From: Leclercia adecarboxylata
GTDB lineage: Bacteria > Pseudomonadota > Gammaproteobacteria > Enterobacterales > Enterobacteriaceae
NCBI RefSeq assembly: GCF_023639785.1
Contig: NZ_CP098325.1
Location: 186,001 to 250,000, forward strand
Length of the DNA stretch: 64,000 nt
Direction of reading: 5' to 3'
Shown: positions 34,023-53,520 of the stretch, one piece after another
Numbering within the stretch: the first letter of the stretch is position 1
Layout: every line of letters begins with the position of its first letter
Program-made: the position numbers and the translations under genes
The notes under the pieces: generated by a model
Databases searched by the model: none
Seen by the model: the letters and a program-made list of their open reading frames with translations, nothing else
What the model was told of the DNA's origin: nothing

Positions 34023-35315
34023 TTACTTCCCCTGCTCCCGGGCAATCGCACGATAACCAATATCGTTACGGCTGAAGCTACCGTTCCAGTGAATATTCGT
34101 CATCAGCGCATAGGCGCGTTGCTGCGCTTCTGCGACGGTATTGCCCAGCGCCGTAGCACACAGCACGCGTCCACCGTTAGTCAGCACCCGTTCGTCATCA
34201 GACAGCGTAGTACCCGCATGGAATACCTTCGCTCCTTCGATTTCTTCCAGCGGCAGGCCGTGGATTTGATCGCCGGTGTTGTAGTTGCCCGGATAACCGC
34301 CCGCAGCAATCACCACGCCCAGAGAAGCGCGCTCGTCCCACTCGGAGGTCTTCTGGTCCAGCTTGCCTTCGCAGGCGGCCAGACATAGCTCCACCAGATC
34401 GGACTTCATGCGCAGCATGATCGGCTGAGTTTCTGGGTCGCCAAAGCGGCAGTTAAACTCGATAACTTTCGGGTTGCCCTGCTTGTCGATCATCAGGCCC
34501 GCGTACAGGAAGCCGGTGTAGGTGTTGCCCTCGGCAGCCATTCCTTTTACGGTTGGCCAGATGATGCGATCCATGGTGCGCTGGTGAACTTCATCCGTGA
34601 CCACCGGAGCAGGGGAGTATGCGCCCATGCCGCCAGTATTCGGGCCGGTATCGGCATCGCCAACGCGCTTATGATCCTGGCTGGTGGCCATCGGCAGCAC
34701 GTGCTCGCCGTCAACCATGACGATAAAGCTCGCCTCTTCGCCGTCGAGGAACTCTTCGATAACGATACGGTGGCCCGCGTCGCCAAACGCATTCCCTGCC
34801 AGCATATCCTGGACAGCGGCTTCGGCCTCTTCAAGCGTCATTGCCACGATCACGCCTTTACCGGCGGCCAGGCCATCGGCCTTAATCACAATCGGGGCGC
34901 CTTTCTCGCGCAGGTAGGCCAGCGCTGGCTCCACTTCCGTGAAGTTCTGATACTCCGCGGTCGGAATGTTGTGGCGCGCGAGGAAATCTTTGGTGAAGGC
35001 TTTTGAGCCTTCGAGCTGTGCGGCACCTTCGGTCGGGCCGAAGATGGTCAGGCCAGCTGCGCGGAACGCGTCAACCACGCCAATGACCAGCGGAGCTTCC
35101 GGACCGACGATGGTCAGGTCGATTTTCTCATTCTGGGCAAAGCTCAGCAGCGCCGGAATATCGGTCACGCTGATAGCGACGTTCTGCAGGGCAGGCTCGA
35201 GAGCAGTACCGGCGTTACCCGGTGCCACAAAGACGGTTTTCACCTGCGGAGACTGCGCCGCTTTCCACGCCAGGGCGTGCTCACGCCCGCCGTTACCAAT
35301 CACTAATACTTTCAT
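34023..35315 (-). CDS. purD: PurD, phosphoribosylamine-glycine ligase
   Basis: This 430-residue ATP-grasp enzyme makes glycinamide ribonucleotide, step two of purine synthesis. Motifs include VIGNGGREHALAWK at the N-terminus, KADGLAAGKGV, the ATP-grasp GEEASF, and IEFNCRFGDPETQ. It starts 15 bases after purH on the same strand, so purHD is a single transcript under the PUR box at 37029. Confidence 0.98.
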   Translation of the reverse strand: MKVLVIGNGGREHALAWKAAQSPQVKTVFVAPGNAGTALEPALQNVAISVTDIPALLSFAQNEKIDLTIVGPEAPLVIGVVDAFRAAGLTIFGPTEGAAQLEGSKAFTKDFLARHNIPTAEYQNFTEVEPALAYLREKGAPIVIKADGLAAGKGVIVAMTLEEAEAAVQDMLAGNAFGDAGHRIVIEEFLDGEEASFIVMVDGEHVLPMATSQDHKRVGDADTGPNTGGMGAYSPAPVVTDEVHQRTMDRIIWPTVKGMAAEGNTYTGFLYAGLMIDKQGNPKVIEFNCRFGDPETQPIMLRMKSDLVELCLAACEGKLDQKTSEWDERASLGVVIAAGGYPGNYNTGDQIHGLPLEEIEGAKVFHAGTTLSDDERVLTNGGRVLCATALGNTVAEAQQRAYALMTNIHWNGSFSRNDIGYRAIAREQGK

Positions 35316-35330
35316 TCTCTGCTCCGGGAA

Positions 35331-36920
35331 TTAATGGCGGAAATGACGCATGTCGGTGAAGATCATCGCGATACCGTGTTCATCGGCAGCGGCAATCACT
35401 TCGTCATCACGGATAGAGCCGCCAGGCTGGATTACACAGGTGATACCCACCGCTGCAGCAGCGTCGATACCGTCACGGAACGGGAAGAAGGCGTCAGAGG
35501 CCATGGCAGACCCTTTCACTTCCAGACCTTCATCACCCGCTTTAATACCGGCGATTTTCGCGGAGTAGACGCGGCTCATCTGGCCTGCGCCTATGCCGAT
35601 GGTCATGTTCTCTTTTGCATATACGATGGCGTTGGATTTCACGAACTTCGCCACTTTCCAGCAGAACAGCGCATCACGCAGCTCCTGCTCGCTCGGCTGA
35701 CGTTTAGTGACTACGCGCAGGTCGGCTTCTGTCACCATACCCAGGTCGCGATCCTGAACCAACAGGCCGCCGTTCACACGCTTGAAGTCCAGGCCCGGAA
35801 CACGTTCTGCCCACTGACCGCAAACCAGAACGCGCACATTCTGTTTTGCAGCGGTGATTTTCAGGGCTTCTTCTGTGGCAGAAGGAGCGATAATCACTTC
35901 CACAAACTGGCGGGAGATGATTGCCTGTGCGGTTTCGGCATCCAGCTCGCGGTTAAAGGCAATAATGCCGCCAAACGCAGAGGTAGGATCGGTTTTATAA
36001 GCGCGATCGTAAGCATCCAGAATAGAGGTGCTTACCGCCACGCCGCATGGGTTGGCATGTTTAACGATAACGCAGGCAGGCTCGCTGAACTCTTTCACGC
36101 ACTCCAGTGCCGCGTCGGTGTCAGCGATGTTGTTATAGGAGAGCGCCTTGCCCTGCACCTGCTGTGCCGTGGCAACAGAGGCTTCTTTTACCTCTTCTTC
36201 TATATAGAAGGCTGCCTGCTGGTGGCTGTTCTCACCGTAGCGCATATCCTGCTTCTTGATGAAGTTCAGGTTCAGGGTGCGGGAGAAGCGGCCGGAAGGA
36301 TCTTTGCTTTCGCCGTGGTAGGCAGGTACCAGGCTACCGAAATAGTTGGCGATCATGCTATCGTAAGCGGCGGTGTGTTCAAAGGCTTTAATGGCGAGGT
36401 CGAAACGGGTCTCGAGATTCAGTGAGCCTTCGTTGGCATCCATCTCTTTAATGATGGCCTCGTAGTCACTGCTCTTTACTACGATGGCGACATCTTTATG
36501 GTTCTTCGCCGCGGAGCGCACCATGGTTGGGCCGCCAATATCGATGTTCTCTACCGCATCTTCCAGAGAGCAGCCTTCACGGGCTACGGTCTGGGCGAAC
36601 GGATACAGGTTAACAACGACCATGTCGATCGGTGCGATCCCGTGTTGATCCATAATTCCGTCGTCCTGACCGCGGCGGCCCAGAATGCCGCCGTGAACTT
36701 TCGGGTGCAGGGTTTTGACGCGTCCATCCATCATTTCCGGGAAACCGGTGTAATCGGACACTTCGGTTACCGGCAGGCCTTTATCTGCCAACAGGCGAGC
36801 AGTACCGCCAGTGGACAGCAGCTCTACGCCACGTGCAGAAAGTGCCTGAGCGAATTCGACGATACCGGCTTTATCAGAAACACTGAGCAGAGCGCGGCGG
36901 ACTGGACGACGTTGTTGCAT
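35331..36920 (-). CDS. purH: PurH, AICAR transformylase / IMP cyclohydrolase
   Basis: This 529-residue bifunctional enzyme performs the last two steps of IMP synthesis. The N-terminal third is the cyclohydrolase domain ([36 protein letters not shown]). The C-terminal part is the transformylase with the catalytic Lys-His pair in [11 protein letters not shown] set the start at 36920 ([14 protein letters not shown]); 18 further in-frame codons upstream are leader. Confidence 0.98.
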   Translation of the reverse strand: MQQRRPVRRALLSVSDKAGIVEFAQALSARGVELLSTGGTARLLADKGLPVTEVSDYTGFPEMMDGRVKTLHPKVHGGILGRRGQDDGIMDQHGIAPIDMVVVNLYPFAQTVAREGCSLEDAVENIDIGGPTMVRSAAKNHKDVAIVVKSSDYEAIIKEMDANEGSLNLETRFDLAIKAFEHTAAYDSMIANYFGSLVPAYHGESKDPSGRFSRTLNLNFIKKQDMRYGENSHQQAAFYIEEEVKEASVATAQQVQGKALSYNNIADTDAALECVKEFSEPACVIVKHANPCGVAVSTSILDAYDRAYKTDPTSAFGGIIAFNRELDAETAQAIISRQFVEVIIAPSATEEALKITAAKQNVRVLVCGQWAERVPGLDFKRVNGGLLVQDRDLGMVTEADLRVVTKRQPSEQELRDALFCWKVAKFVKSNAIVYAKENMTIGIGAGQMSRVYSAKIAGIKAGDEGLEVKGSAMASDAFFPFRDGIDAAAAVGITCVIQPGGSIRDDEVIAAADEHGIAMIFTDMRHFRH

Positions 36921-37028
36921 GGTAAATCCCCTGGATTTGACGATTACAGAGAGCGTTAGGTGAATTTTCCACATAAAAACTCAACTAACACACCTGGCGG
37001 GGTCACTTTATTAAGCGCGAGCATTTTA

Positions 37029-37044
37029 ACGAAAACGTTTGCGC
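37029..37044. promoter_or_regulatory. PUR box (PurR operator) of purHD
   Basis: ACGAAAACGTTTGCGC matches 14 of 16 positions of the PurR consensus ACGCAAACGTTTGCGT. It lies about 110 bases upstream of purH, in the region that would hold the purHD promoter. Confidence 0.85.
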
Positions 37045-37161
37045 AACGCTCGCATATTTTCACTTTTTCGTAGCATTGTGGATAAGTCTGTGTGTAAACA
37101 GGTATAAGGCGGGGTTTTGCTGGGGAATGCAGCAGTCAGTCATTTTTCTGTCATTTAAGGG

Positions 37162-37189
37162 TTGCGGCCTCAGGAGAACTCCCTATAAT
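37162..37189 (+). promoter_or_regulatory. rrn P1 promoter
   Basis: TTGCGG (37162-37167), 16-base spacer and consensus TATAAT (37184-37189) followed by GCGCC match the layout of E. coli rrn P1 promoters, which are growth-rate and ppGpp controlled. The upstream AT-rich stretch would serve as UP element. Confidence 0.85.
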
Positions 37190-37270
37190 GCGCCTCCATC
37201 GACACGGCGGATGTGAATCACTTCACACAAACAGCCGGGCCGGTTGAAGAGAAAAGCGTGAAATAATCGC

Positions 37271-37298
37271 TTGACTCTGAAAGAGGAAAGCGTAATAT
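37271..37298 (+). promoter_or_regulatory. rrn P2 promoter
   Basis: TTGACT (37271-37276), 16-base spacer and TAATAT (37293-37298) lie about 109 bases after P1, the usual P1-P2 spacing. Confidence 0.8.
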
Positions 37299-37336
37299 AC
37301 GCCACCTCGCAACGGTGAGCGAAAGCCGCGTTGCAC

Positions 37337-37348
37337 TGCTCTTTAACA
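37337..37348 (+). promoter_or_regulatory. boxA antitermination site, rrn leader
   Basis: TGCTCTTTAACA is the rRNA boxA recognised by NusB-S10 for antitermination, in the leader 130 bases before 16S. A second copy, TGCTCTTTAAAA, is in the spacer at 39256-39267. Confidence 0.9.
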
Positions 37349-37480
37349 ATTTATCAGACAATCTGTGTGGGCACTCAAAGTGACATGGATTCTTAATGTC
37401 TTCGGACAATAAATGAATACCAAGTCTCTGAGTGAACATACGTAATTCATTACGAAGTTTAATTCACGAGCATCAAACTT

Positions 37481-39020
<1,540 letters not shown>

Positions 39021-39107
39021 CCTTAAAGAACCTGCCTTTGCAGTGCTCACACAGATTGTCTGATGAACGTAAAGAAGCAAGACGGCTGCGAAGTCGTGAC
39101 ACTCCGT

Positions 39108-39182
39108 GTCCCCTTCGTCTAGCGGTTAGGACTCCGCCCTTTCACGGCGGCAACAGGGGTTCGAATCCCCTAGGGGACGCCA
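39108..39182 (+). tRNA. gltV: tRNA-Glu (UUC) in the rRNA spacer
   Basis: The acceptor stem GTCCCCT pairs with AGGGGAC, the anticodon is TTC within CTTTCAC, and the CCA is encoded. The total of 75 nt is one shorter than E. coli tRNA-Glu as I recall it, because the D-loop (TAGCGGTTAGGA) is shorter. A single spacer tRNA-Glu agrees with rrnE. Confidence 0.96.
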
Positions 39183-39402
39183 CTTGCTGGGTGTGAGTGA
39201 AAGGCACAACCAATCAGTATCTCAAAACTGGCTTACGAGTCACGTTTGAGATATTTGCTCTTTAAAAATCTGGATCAAGCTGAAAATTGAAACGACACAC
39301 CGTGTCTGTTCTCCGTAAACAGGAACAGAATCAGGTGTGTTCGAGTCTCTCAAATTTTCACAATCACGACGATGAATCGAAAGAGACATCTTCGGGTTGT
39401 GA
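39183..39402 (+). other. 16S-23S spacer, distal part
   Basis: This 220-base stretch holds no gene. It includes the boxA at 39256-39267 and inverted segments that flank 23S and would form its RNase III processing stem with sequences after 42307. Confidence 0.7.
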
Positions 39403-42307
<2,905 letters not shown>

Positions 42308-42372
42308 ACAACGCCGAAGCTGTTTCGGTGTGGATTTGAGACGATTTTCAGCCTGATACAGATAACAGAATT

Positions 42373-42492
42373 TGCCTGGCGGCTGTAGCGCGGTGGTCCC
42401 ACCTGACCCCATGCCGAACTCAGAAGTGAAACGCCGTAGCGCCGATGGTAGTGTGGGGTCTCCCCATGCGAGAGTAGGGAACTGCCAGGCAT
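42373..42492 (+). rRNA. rrf: 5S ribosomal RNA
   Basis: This 120-nt gene has ends TGCCTGGCGG and CTGCCAGGCAT that pair as the terminal helix; the internal CCCCATGCCGAACTCAGAAG is conserved. One copy only. Confidence 0.98.
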
Positions 42493-42505
42493 CAATTAAA
42501 GCCGA

Positions 42506-42535
42506 GAGCCCGTCCGCAAGGACGGGCTTTTTGCG
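42506..42535 (+). terminator. rRNA operon terminator
   Basis: AGCCCGTCC and GGACGGGCT form a nine-base-pair stem with a GCAA tetraloop and T tract, 15 bases after 5S. Confidence 0.93.
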
Positions 42536-42627
42536 TTTATGCCTTTCCCGGCCTGCCTGTTCCCTCCTTGAAACTTTCTCACCTATTGCCTGCGGACTCG
42601 ACATTTGCGCAATTCCTGGTTATTGTC

Positions 42628-42659
42628 AGCTATCTGGATGTCTAAACGTTTATACGTAT
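42628..42659 (+). promoter_or_regulatory. Tandem Met boxes (MetJ operator) of metA
   Basis: Four adjacent eight-base units, AGCTATCT, GGATGTCT, AAACGTTT and ATACGTAT, resemble the AGACGTCT consensus. They end 19 bases before the metA start. MetJ with S-adenosylmethionine would bind here to repress methionine synthesis. Confidence 0.8.
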
Positions 42660-42678
42660 GCTGTGAGGATATAAGGTT

Positions 42679-43608
42679 ATGCCGATTCGGGTGCAGGACG
42701 AGCTACCAGCCGTCAATTTCTTGCGTGAAGAAAACGTCTTTGTGATGACGGCTTCGCGCGCTACAGGTCAGGAAATTCGTCCCCTGAAGGTGCTTATCCT
42801 TAACCTGATGCCAAAGAAAATCGAGACGGAAAATCAGTTTCTCCGCTTGCTCTCTAACTCCCCGTTGCAGGTCGATATTCAACTCCTGCGTATTGATGCG
42901 CGCGAGTCCCGCAATACGCCTTCAGAGCATCTCAATAACTTCTACTGTAACTTTGAAGACATCCGTAATGAGAACTTCGATGGCCTGATCGTTACCGGTG
43001 CGCCGCTTGGTCTGGTGGAATTCAACGACGTGGCCTACTGGCCGCAGATCAAGCAGGTGCTGGAGTGGGCCAAGGATCATGTCACCTCCACGCTGTTCGT
43101 CTGTTGGGCGGTCCAGGCGGCACTCAACATTCTTTACGGCATCCCTAAGCAAACCCGCACTGAAAAGCTCTCTGGCGTTTATGAGCACCATATTTTGCAT
43201 CCTCATGCGCTGCTGACGCGGGGCTTTGATGACTCCTTCCTTGCCCCTCACTCGCGCTATGCCGATTTCCCGGCGGCATTGATTCGTGATTACACCGATC
43301 TCGAGATTCTGGCGGAAACGGAAGAGGGCGATGCCTATCTGTTTGCCAGCAAAGACAAGCGCATCGCTTTCGTCACCGGCCACCCGGAATACGATCCCGA
43401 TACCCTGGCGAGCGAATATTTCCGTGATGAAGAAGCGGGTTTAAATCCGGACGTTCCGTACAACTACTTCCCGCAAAACGATCCGCAGAATAAACCACGT
43501 GCGACCTGGCGCAGTCATGGCAACCTGCTGTTTACTAACTGGCTCAACTACTACGTCTACCAGATCACGCCATACGATCTGCGCCACATGAATCCGACGC
43601 TGGATTAA
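42679..43608 (+). CDS. metA: MetA, homoserine O-succinyltransferase
   Basis: This 309-residue enzyme succinylates homoserine, the first committed step of methionine synthesis. The acyl-accepting cysteine is in [14 protein letters not shown] and the catalytic histidine-glutamate pair is in VTGHPEYD. It lies after the rRNA operon as in E. coli. With metH at 49703 and lysC at 59486, three aspartate-family genes fall within 18 kb. Confidence 0.98.
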   Translation: MPIRVQDELPAVNFLREENVFVMTASRATGQEIRPLKVLILNLMPKKIETENQFLRLLSNSPLQVDIQLLRIDARESRNTPSEHLNNFYCNFEDIRNENFDGLIVTGAPLGLVEFNDVAYWPQIKQVLEWAKDHVTSTLFVCWAVQAALNILYGIPKQTRTEKLSGVYEHHILHPHALLTRGFDDSFLAPHSRYADFPAALIRDYTDLEILAETEEGDAYLFASKDKRIAFVTGHPEYDPDTLASEYFRDEEAGLNPDVPYNYFPQNDPQNKPRATWRSHGNLLFTNWLNYYVYQITPYDLRHMNPTLD

Positions 43609-43651
43609 TCCTCTGGGGATCCTCATCCTGTAGCGTTTCAGCACTCCAGTT

Positions 43652-43678
43652 AAGGCACCTTCGGGTGCCTTTTTTATT
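43652..43678 (+). terminator. metA terminator
   Basis: AAGGCACC and GGTGCCTT with a TTCG loop are followed by a T tract, about 45 bases after the metA stop. Confidence 0.9.
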
Positions 43679-43755
43679 TCCGAAATTCACCCCGCTCGAA
43701 AAGATATTTTTAATTTCATTAATATCAAGTGCTTACTTTCTATTTTAATTAAAAA

Positions 43756-43796
43756 TGGAAATAGTTTTTGATTTTAATGTGAGACTGGATAATCTT
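43756..43796 (+). promoter_or_regulatory. aceBAK promoter with IclR-like box
   Basis: TGGAAATAGTTTTTG (43756-43770) resembles the IclR consensus TGGAAATNATTTCCA in its left half. It overlaps a -35 TTGATT at 43768-43773, with TAATCT at 43790-43795 as the -10. IclR bound here would block aceBAK, as known in E. coli. Confidence 0.65.
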
Positions 43797-43878
43797 AATT
43801 CTGCTGAACGAAAACTACACAACGATCTTTTCGTTCGCGTGGGGGAATGAATTCGGATCAACGACGAGGAGCAGTGGA

Positions 43879-45480
43879 ATGAATCAACAGGCAACCATCA
43901 TCGAGGAGCTGGCCTTTACTCAACCCTTTGGCGACAAGGAGAAGCAGGTACTGACCGCCGATGCCGTTGAGTTTCTTACCGAGCTGGTAACCCGCTTCAC
44001 GCCAAAACGTAATAAATTAATGGCGGCACGTATCCAGCAGCAGCAGGACATTGATAACGGAAAGCTGCCTGGCTTTATTTCGGAAACCGCTTCCATTCGT
44101 GAAGGAAACTGGGCGATCCGCGGTATTCCGCAGGATCTGCAGGACCGACGCGTCGAGATCACCGGCCCGGTAGAGCGCAAAATGGTGATCAATGCGCTGA
44201 ATGCTAATGTGAAGGTCTTTATGGCGGACTTTGAGGATTCGCTGGCGCCAGACTGGAACAAAGTGATTGAAGGCCAGATCAACCTGCGTGATGCGGTTGA
44301 CGGCACCATCAGCCACACCAATGAAGCCGGGAAAATTTATCAGCTTAAACCTAACCCGGCGGTACTGGTTTGCCGCGTCCGCGGCCTGCATTTACCGGAA
44401 AAGCACGTCGTCTGGAACAATGAGGCGATCCCCGGGAGCCTGTTCGACTTTGCACTGTACTTTTTCCATAACCATAAAAATCTGCTGGCAAAAGGCAGCG
44501 GGCCTTACTTCTATCTGCCAAAAACGCAGTCCTGGCAGGAGGCGGCATGGTGGAGTGAGGTATTCAGTTATACCGAGGATCGTTTTGAACTGCCGCGCGG
44601 CACCATTAAGGCCACGCTGCTGATTGAAACCTTGCCGGCGGTTTTCCAGATGGACGAAATTTTGCATGCCCTGCGTGACCATATTGTTGGCCTGAACTGC
44701 GGCCGCTGGGATTACATCTTCAGCTATATCAAGACCCTGAAAAACCACCCGGATCGCGTCCTGCCGGATCGTCAGGTGGTGACGATGGATAAGTCTTTCC
44801 TGAGTGCCTACTCGCGTCTGCTGATCAAAACCTGCCACAAACGCGGCGCCTTTGCGATGGGTGGGATGGCGGCGTTTATTCCCAGCAAAGACAGCGAACG
44901 TAACGCTCAGGTGCTGAATAAAGTAAAGGCCGATAAAGAACTGGAGGCCAGTAACGGCCATGACGGTACATGGGTGGCACACCCCGGGCTGGCAGATACC
45001 GCCATGGAGGTGTTCAACCACATCCTGGGTGATAACAAGAACCAGCTGCACGTGACCCGCGAAGATGACGCTCCCGTCACTGCTGCACAGCTCCTGGAGC
45101 CCTGTGAGGGGGAACGCACCGAAGAGGGGATGCGGGCCAATATTCGCGTAGCCGTGCAGTACATCGAAGCCTGGATCTCAGGTAATGGCTGTGTACCGAT
45201 TTACGGCCTGATGGAAGATGCCGCCACCGCCGAGATTTCCCGTACCTCTATCTGGCAGTGGATCCATCATCAGAAAACGCTCAGTAACGGCAAACCGGTG
45301 ACCAAAGCCCTGTTCCGCCAGATGCTGTCAGAAGAGATGCTGAACATTCAGGAAGAGCTGGGCGAGCACCGCTTCAGCAGCGGCCGCTTCGACGCCGCCG
45401 CGCGCCTGATGGAGCAGATCACCACCTCAGATGACTTAATCGACTTCCTGACGCTGCCTGGCTATCGCCTGCTGGCCTGA
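43879..45480 (+). CDS. aceB: AceB, malate synthase A
   Basis: This 533-residue enzyme condenses glyoxylate with acetyl-CoA to malate, the second step of the glyoxylate bypass. The motif [13 protein letters not shown] and the [20 protein letters not shown] region mark malate synthase A. The start follows a GAGGAG sequence. It is the first gene of aceBAK, with aceA 32 bases downstream. Confidence 0.98.
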   Translation: MNQQATIIEELAFTQPFGDKEKQVLTADAVEFLTELVTRFTPKRNKLMAARIQQQQDIDNGKLPGFISETASIREGNWAIRGIPQDLQDRRVEITGPVERKMVINALNANVKVFMADFEDSLAPDWNKVIEGQINLRDAVDGTISHTNEAGKIYQLKPNPAVLVCRVRGLHLPEKHVVWNNEAIPGSLFDFALYFFHNHKNLLAKGSGPYFYLPKTQSWQEAAWWSEVFSYTEDRFELPRGTIKATLLIETLPAVFQMDEILHALRDHIVGLNCGRWDYIFSYIKTLKNHPDRVLPDRQVVTMDKSFLSAYSRLLIKTCHKRGAFAMGGMAAFIPSKDSERNAQVLNKVKADKELEASNGHDGTWVAHPGLADTAMEVFNHILGDNKNQLHVTREDDAPVTAAQLLEPCEGERTEEGMRANIRVAVQYIEAWISGNGCVPIYGLMEDAATAEISRTSIWQWIHHQKTLSNGKPVTKALFRQMLSEEMLNIQEELGEHRFSSGRFDAAARLMEQITTSDDLIDFLTLPGYRLLA

Positions 45481-45512
45481 TTTCACCACATAACAATATG
45501 GAGCATCTGCAC

Positions 45513-46817
<1,305 letters not shown>

Positions 46818-46824
46818 TCTTTTT

Positions 46825-46862
46825 CCCCTCTTCCCTTAGGGGAGAGGGTCAGGGTGAGGGGC
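46825..46862. repeat. CCCTCTCCC-type palindrome, copy 2 (aceA-aceK spacer)
   Basis: CCCCTCTTCCC pairs with GGGGAGAGGG (one unpaired base) and is followed by the tail TCAGGGTGAGGGG. It fills almost the whole aceA-aceK gap. The tail GTGAGGGG is the only Shine-Dalgarno-like sequence before aceK. E. coli carries REP elements here, so a different repeat occupies the same regulatory position. Confidence 0.75.
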
Positions 46863-46865
46863 TTT

Positions 46866-48587
46866 ATGTCGCGTGGTCTGGAATTACTGATTGCCCAAAC
46901 CATCCTGCAGGGCTTCGATGCCCAGTATGGCCGTTTTCTGGAGGTGACGGGCGGGGCGCAGCAGCGCTTTGAACAGGCTGACTGGCACGCCGTGCAGCAG
47001 GCAATGAAACAGCGTATTCACCTCTACGATCACCATGTGGGCCTGGTGGTGGAGCAACTGCGCTGCATTACCGGGAGTATCACTATTGATGCCGCTTTTT
47101 TGCTGCGGGTGAAAACTCACTACACCCAACTGCTGCCGGATTATCCGCGCTATGAGATTGCGGAAAGCTTTTTCAACTCGGTCTACTGTCGGCTGTTTGA
47201 CCACCGCTCGCTCTCCCCGGAGCGGCTCTTTATCTTCAGCTCTCAGCCCGGGCAACGTTTTCGTACCCTGCCGCGTCCGCTGGCGAAAGACTTCTACCCC
47301 GAACAGGGCTGGGAAGCGTTGTTAACCAAAGTGCTCGCCGATCTGCCCCTGCGTTTGCCGTGGCAAAACCGCCCGCGTGATGTCGGGTATATCATCGCCC
47401 ATCTGACCGAAACGCTCGGTGCAGAGATACTGCAAAATTGCCATCTGCAGGTGGCGAACGAACTGTTCTACCGCAACAAAGCCGCCTGGCTGGTAGGGAA
47501 ACTGATGACCCCGGACGCCACGCTGCCGTTTTTACTGCCCATTCACCGCAGCGATGAAGGGGAGCTGGTGGTGGATACCTGCCTGACCACCAGCGCCGAG
47601 GCCAGCATTGTATTCGGCTTCGCCCGCTCCTATTTTATGGTGTATGCCCCCCTGCCAGGCGCGCTGGTGGGGTGGCTTCGCGAGATCCTGCCCGGTAAAA
47701 CCACCGCCGAGCTTTACATGGCGATAGGCTGTCAGAAACACGCCAAAACCGAGAGCTATCGGGAATACCTGCACTATATCACCCAGGCGGATGAGCAGTT
47801 TATCGAGGCGCCGGGCATTCGCGGCATGGTGATGCTGGTCTTTACCCTGCCGGGCTTTGACCGGGTCTTTAAGGTGATTAAGGATAAATTCGCCCCGCAG
47901 AAAGAGATGTCTGCCGCCCACGTGCGCGCCTGCTATCAGCTGGTTAAGGAGCACGATCGCGTCGGGCGGATGGCGGATACCCAGGAATTTGAAAACTTTG
48001 TGCTCGATAAGCGGCAGATCGCGCCGGAGCTGATGGCGCTGTTGCTTCAGGAAGCGCCAGAAAAAATCAGCGATCTGGGGGACAAAATTATTATCAGCCA
48101 TCTCTACATCGAACGCCGGATGGTGCCCCTCAACATCTGGCTGGAGCAGTCAGAGGGACAGGCGCTGCACGATGCAATTGAAGAGTATGGTAACGCCATC
48201 CGTCAGCTGGCGGCGGCCAATATCTTCCCGGGGGACATGCTGTTCAAGAACTTCGGCGTCACCCGGCACGGGCGGGTCGTGTTCTACGATTACGACGAGA
48301 TCTGCTACATGACGGAGGTGAATTTCCGCGAGATCCCACCGCCGCGTTATCCGGAAGATGAGCTCGCCAGCGAGCCGTGGTACAGCGTCTCTCCGGGGGA
48401 TGTCTTCCCGGAGGAGTTTCGCCACTGGCTATGCGCTGACCCACGCATCGGAAAGCTGTTTGAAGAGATGCATGCCGATCTGTTTCGCGCCGATTACTGG
48501 CGTGGCCTGCAGACGCGGATTAAGAACGGCCATGTGGAAGATGTTTACGCTTACCGGCGTAAGCAGCGGTTTAGCGTGCGGTGGTAA
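46866..48587 (+). CDS. aceK: AceK, isocitrate dehydrogenase kinase/phosphatase
   Basis: This 573-residue bifunctional enzyme phosphorylates and dephosphorylates isocitrate dehydrogenase, sending carbon to the glyoxylate bypass. The start at 46866 ([21 protein letters not shown]) matches the family; an in-frame GTG at 46854 lies inside the repeat. The kinase-like fold carries [20 protein letters not shown] and the metal/ATP region [14 protein letters not shown]. It is the third gene of aceBAK, and its translation start is fed by a repeat-derived ribosome-binding site. Confidence 0.97.
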   Translation: MSRGLELLIAQTILQGFDAQYGRFLEVTGGAQQRFEQADWHAVQQAMKQRIHLYDHHVGLVVEQLRCITGSITIDAAFLLRVKTHYTQLLPDYPRYEIAESFFNSVYCRLFDHRSLSPERLFIFSSQPGQRFRTLPRPLAKDFYPEQGWEALLTKVLADLPLRLPWQNRPRDVGYIIAHLTETLGAEILQNCHLQVANELFYRNKAAWLVGKLMTPDATLPFLLPIHRSDEGELVVDTCLTTSAEASIVFGFARSYFMVYAPLPGALVGWLREILPGKTTAELYMAIGCQKHAKTESYREYLHYITQADEQFIEAPGIRGMVMLVFTLPGFDRVFKVIKDKFAPQKEMSAAHVRACYQLVKEHDRVGRMADTQEFENFVLDKRQIAPELMALLLQEAPEKISDLGDKIIISHLYIERRMVPLNIWLEQSEGQALHDAIEEYGNAIRQLAAANIFPGDMLFKNFGVTRHGRVVFYDYDEICYMTEVNFREIPPPRYPEDELASEPWYSVSPGDVFPEEFRHWLCADPRIGKLFEEMHADLFRADYWRGLQTRIKNGHVEDVYAYRRKQRFSVRW

Positions 48588-48591
48588 AAGC

Positions 48592-48621
48592 AAAACGGCA
48601 ACCTTCAGGTTGCCGTTTTTA
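48592..48621 (+). terminator. aceBAK terminator
   Basis: AAAACGGCAACC and GGTTGCCGTTTT form a twelve-base-pair stem with a TTCA loop, directly after the aceK stop. The A-run on the left could also end the opposing iclR transcript. Confidence 0.93.
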
Positions 48622-48630
48622 GTGTTTGTA

Positions 48631-48664
48631 CCCTCTCCCTGTGGGAGAGGGCCAGGGTGAGGGC
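48631..48664. repeat. CCCTCTCCC-type palindrome, copy 3
   Basis: CCCTCTCCC pairs with GGGAGAGGG and is followed by CCAGGGTGAGGG. It lies between the convergent aceK and iclR genes, in the same orientation as copies 1 and 2. Confidence 0.75.
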
Positions 48665-48682
48665 ATCAGGCTGCACCTGAAC

Positions 48683-49507
48683 TTAACGAACCCCACCATA
48701 CGCCAGCGTCACCTCTTTCGCCGCCTTGATCACCAGCGCGCCCAGCTCGGTTACCCGGTCATCGGTCATCCGCGAGATAGGGCCTGAAATAGAGATGGCG
48801 GCGAACGGCTCGCGGTGCTCGTCAAAAATGCAGGCGGCAATACAGCGCAGGCCGAGGGCATGCTCTTCGTCATCGAAGGAGTAGCCGCGCTTGCGCGTCA
48901 GGGCCAAATCCTCTTTCAGATGAACCGGAGAAACCAGCGTCGCGTGGGTGTAGGCGTGTAAGCCTTTGCGGTGCAGCAGACCCGTGACCTGTTCTTCGCT
49001 GAGCTGGGACAGGAACGCTTTCCCCGCGCCGGAAGCGTGCATCGGCAGCTTGCCGCCAATCGGGGCAGACATGCGCATCAGCTGGGTGCACTGGACCTGG
49101 TCGATAATAATCGCCTGGTGATCGCTCTGGTCAAGCACCGCCAGGTTAACCGTCTCGCCGGAGTCCTCCATCAGCTTACGCAGGATCGGGTGGACAATAG
49201 CGAGAAGATTACGGCTCTGTAAAAAGCTGCTGCCGACAATAAACGCGTGGGCACCCACGGACCAGTGCCCCAGCTCGCCAACCTGACGGACAAAGCCCAG
49301 CTGCTGCATGGTGGTCAGCAGACGGTGGGTGGTGGAGTTCGGCAGGCCTGCCTGCTGGGCCAGTTCCGTCAGCGCCACGCTGCTGTGCGACTCGGCTATC
49401 CATTCAAGGAGCTTTAATCCCCGGGTCAGGGACTGAACTTGACCGCCCGCCTGGGCGGTCGCGGCGGCGGGCTTTCTGCCGCGTTTAGCGGGAACGGTGG
49501 CGACCAT
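48683..49507 (-). CDS. iclR: IclR, repressor of aceBAK
   Basis: This 274-residue IclR-family regulator has an N-terminal winged helix-turn-helix (VALTELAQQAGLPNSTTHRL) and a C-terminal ligand domain. The latter has LPMHASGAGKAFLSQ and the conserved GYSFDDEEHALGLRCIAACI. It represses the glyoxylate bypass; glyoxylate relieves and pyruvate strengthens repression in E. coli. A good IclR box sits just upstream of the start, indicating autorepression. Confidence 0.97.
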   Translation of the reverse strand: MVATVPAKRGRKPAAATAQAGGQVQSLTRGLKLLEWIAESHSSVALTELAQQAGLPNSTTHRLLTTMQQLGFVRQVGELGHWSVGAHAFIVGSSFLQSRNLLAIVHPILRKLMEDSGETVNLAVLDQSDHQAIIIDQVQCTQLMRMSAPIGGKLPMHASGAGKAFLSQLSEEQVTGLLHRKGLHAYTHATLVSPVHLKEDLALTRKRGYSFDDEEHALGLRCIAACIFDEHREPFAAISISGPISRMTDDRVTELGALVIKAAKEVTLAYGGVR

Positions 49508-49531
49508 GGCGGGCTCCTTTTTTCTGTATCG

Positions 49532-49546
49532 TGGAAATCATTTTCG
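49532..49546. promoter_or_regulatory. IclR autoregulatory box
   Basis: TGGAAATCATTTTCG matches 13 of 15 positions of TGGAAATNATTTCCA. It lies 25 bases upstream of the iclR start on the iclR-metH divergent side. Confidence 0.75.
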
Positions 49547-49702
49547 TTTTATTTGGGTGTTTTGCAACCGCTATCCTCACTGATCGGAGGAGTTATGGTG
49601 AACATGTCTCATGTTACCCTGGTGTGACTTTTCCCCTATGCAAGTTTATGCCAGTATGGGCTGCTGGCCTTTTGGCCTGGTTGAGCGTTGTCGGGAGCAA
49701 GT

Positions 49703-53386
<3,684 letters not shown>

Positions 53387-53437
53387 CCTGGCTCTACCGG
53401 TCAGGGCCCGGCTCACGTCACGTTTCCTTACAACAAA

Positions 53438-53466
53438 CAGGGCACCCAATGGGTGCCCTGTCTCTT
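53438..53466 (+). terminator. metH terminator
   Basis: ACAGGGCACCC and GGGTGCCCTGT form an eleven-base-pair stem with an AAT loop and a pyrimidine-rich end, about 50 bases after the metH stop. Confidence 0.85.
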
Positions 53467-53520
53467 TATTACATTTAAGCCCTTATACTGGAAGAAGGTT
53501 CAGCGATCCGTGCCACAACT

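Noticed and set aside
49596..49625. MetR-like site upstream of metH.
   Set aside because: The TGAAC-containing stretch does not form the TGAA-N5-TTCA palindrome well enough to call.
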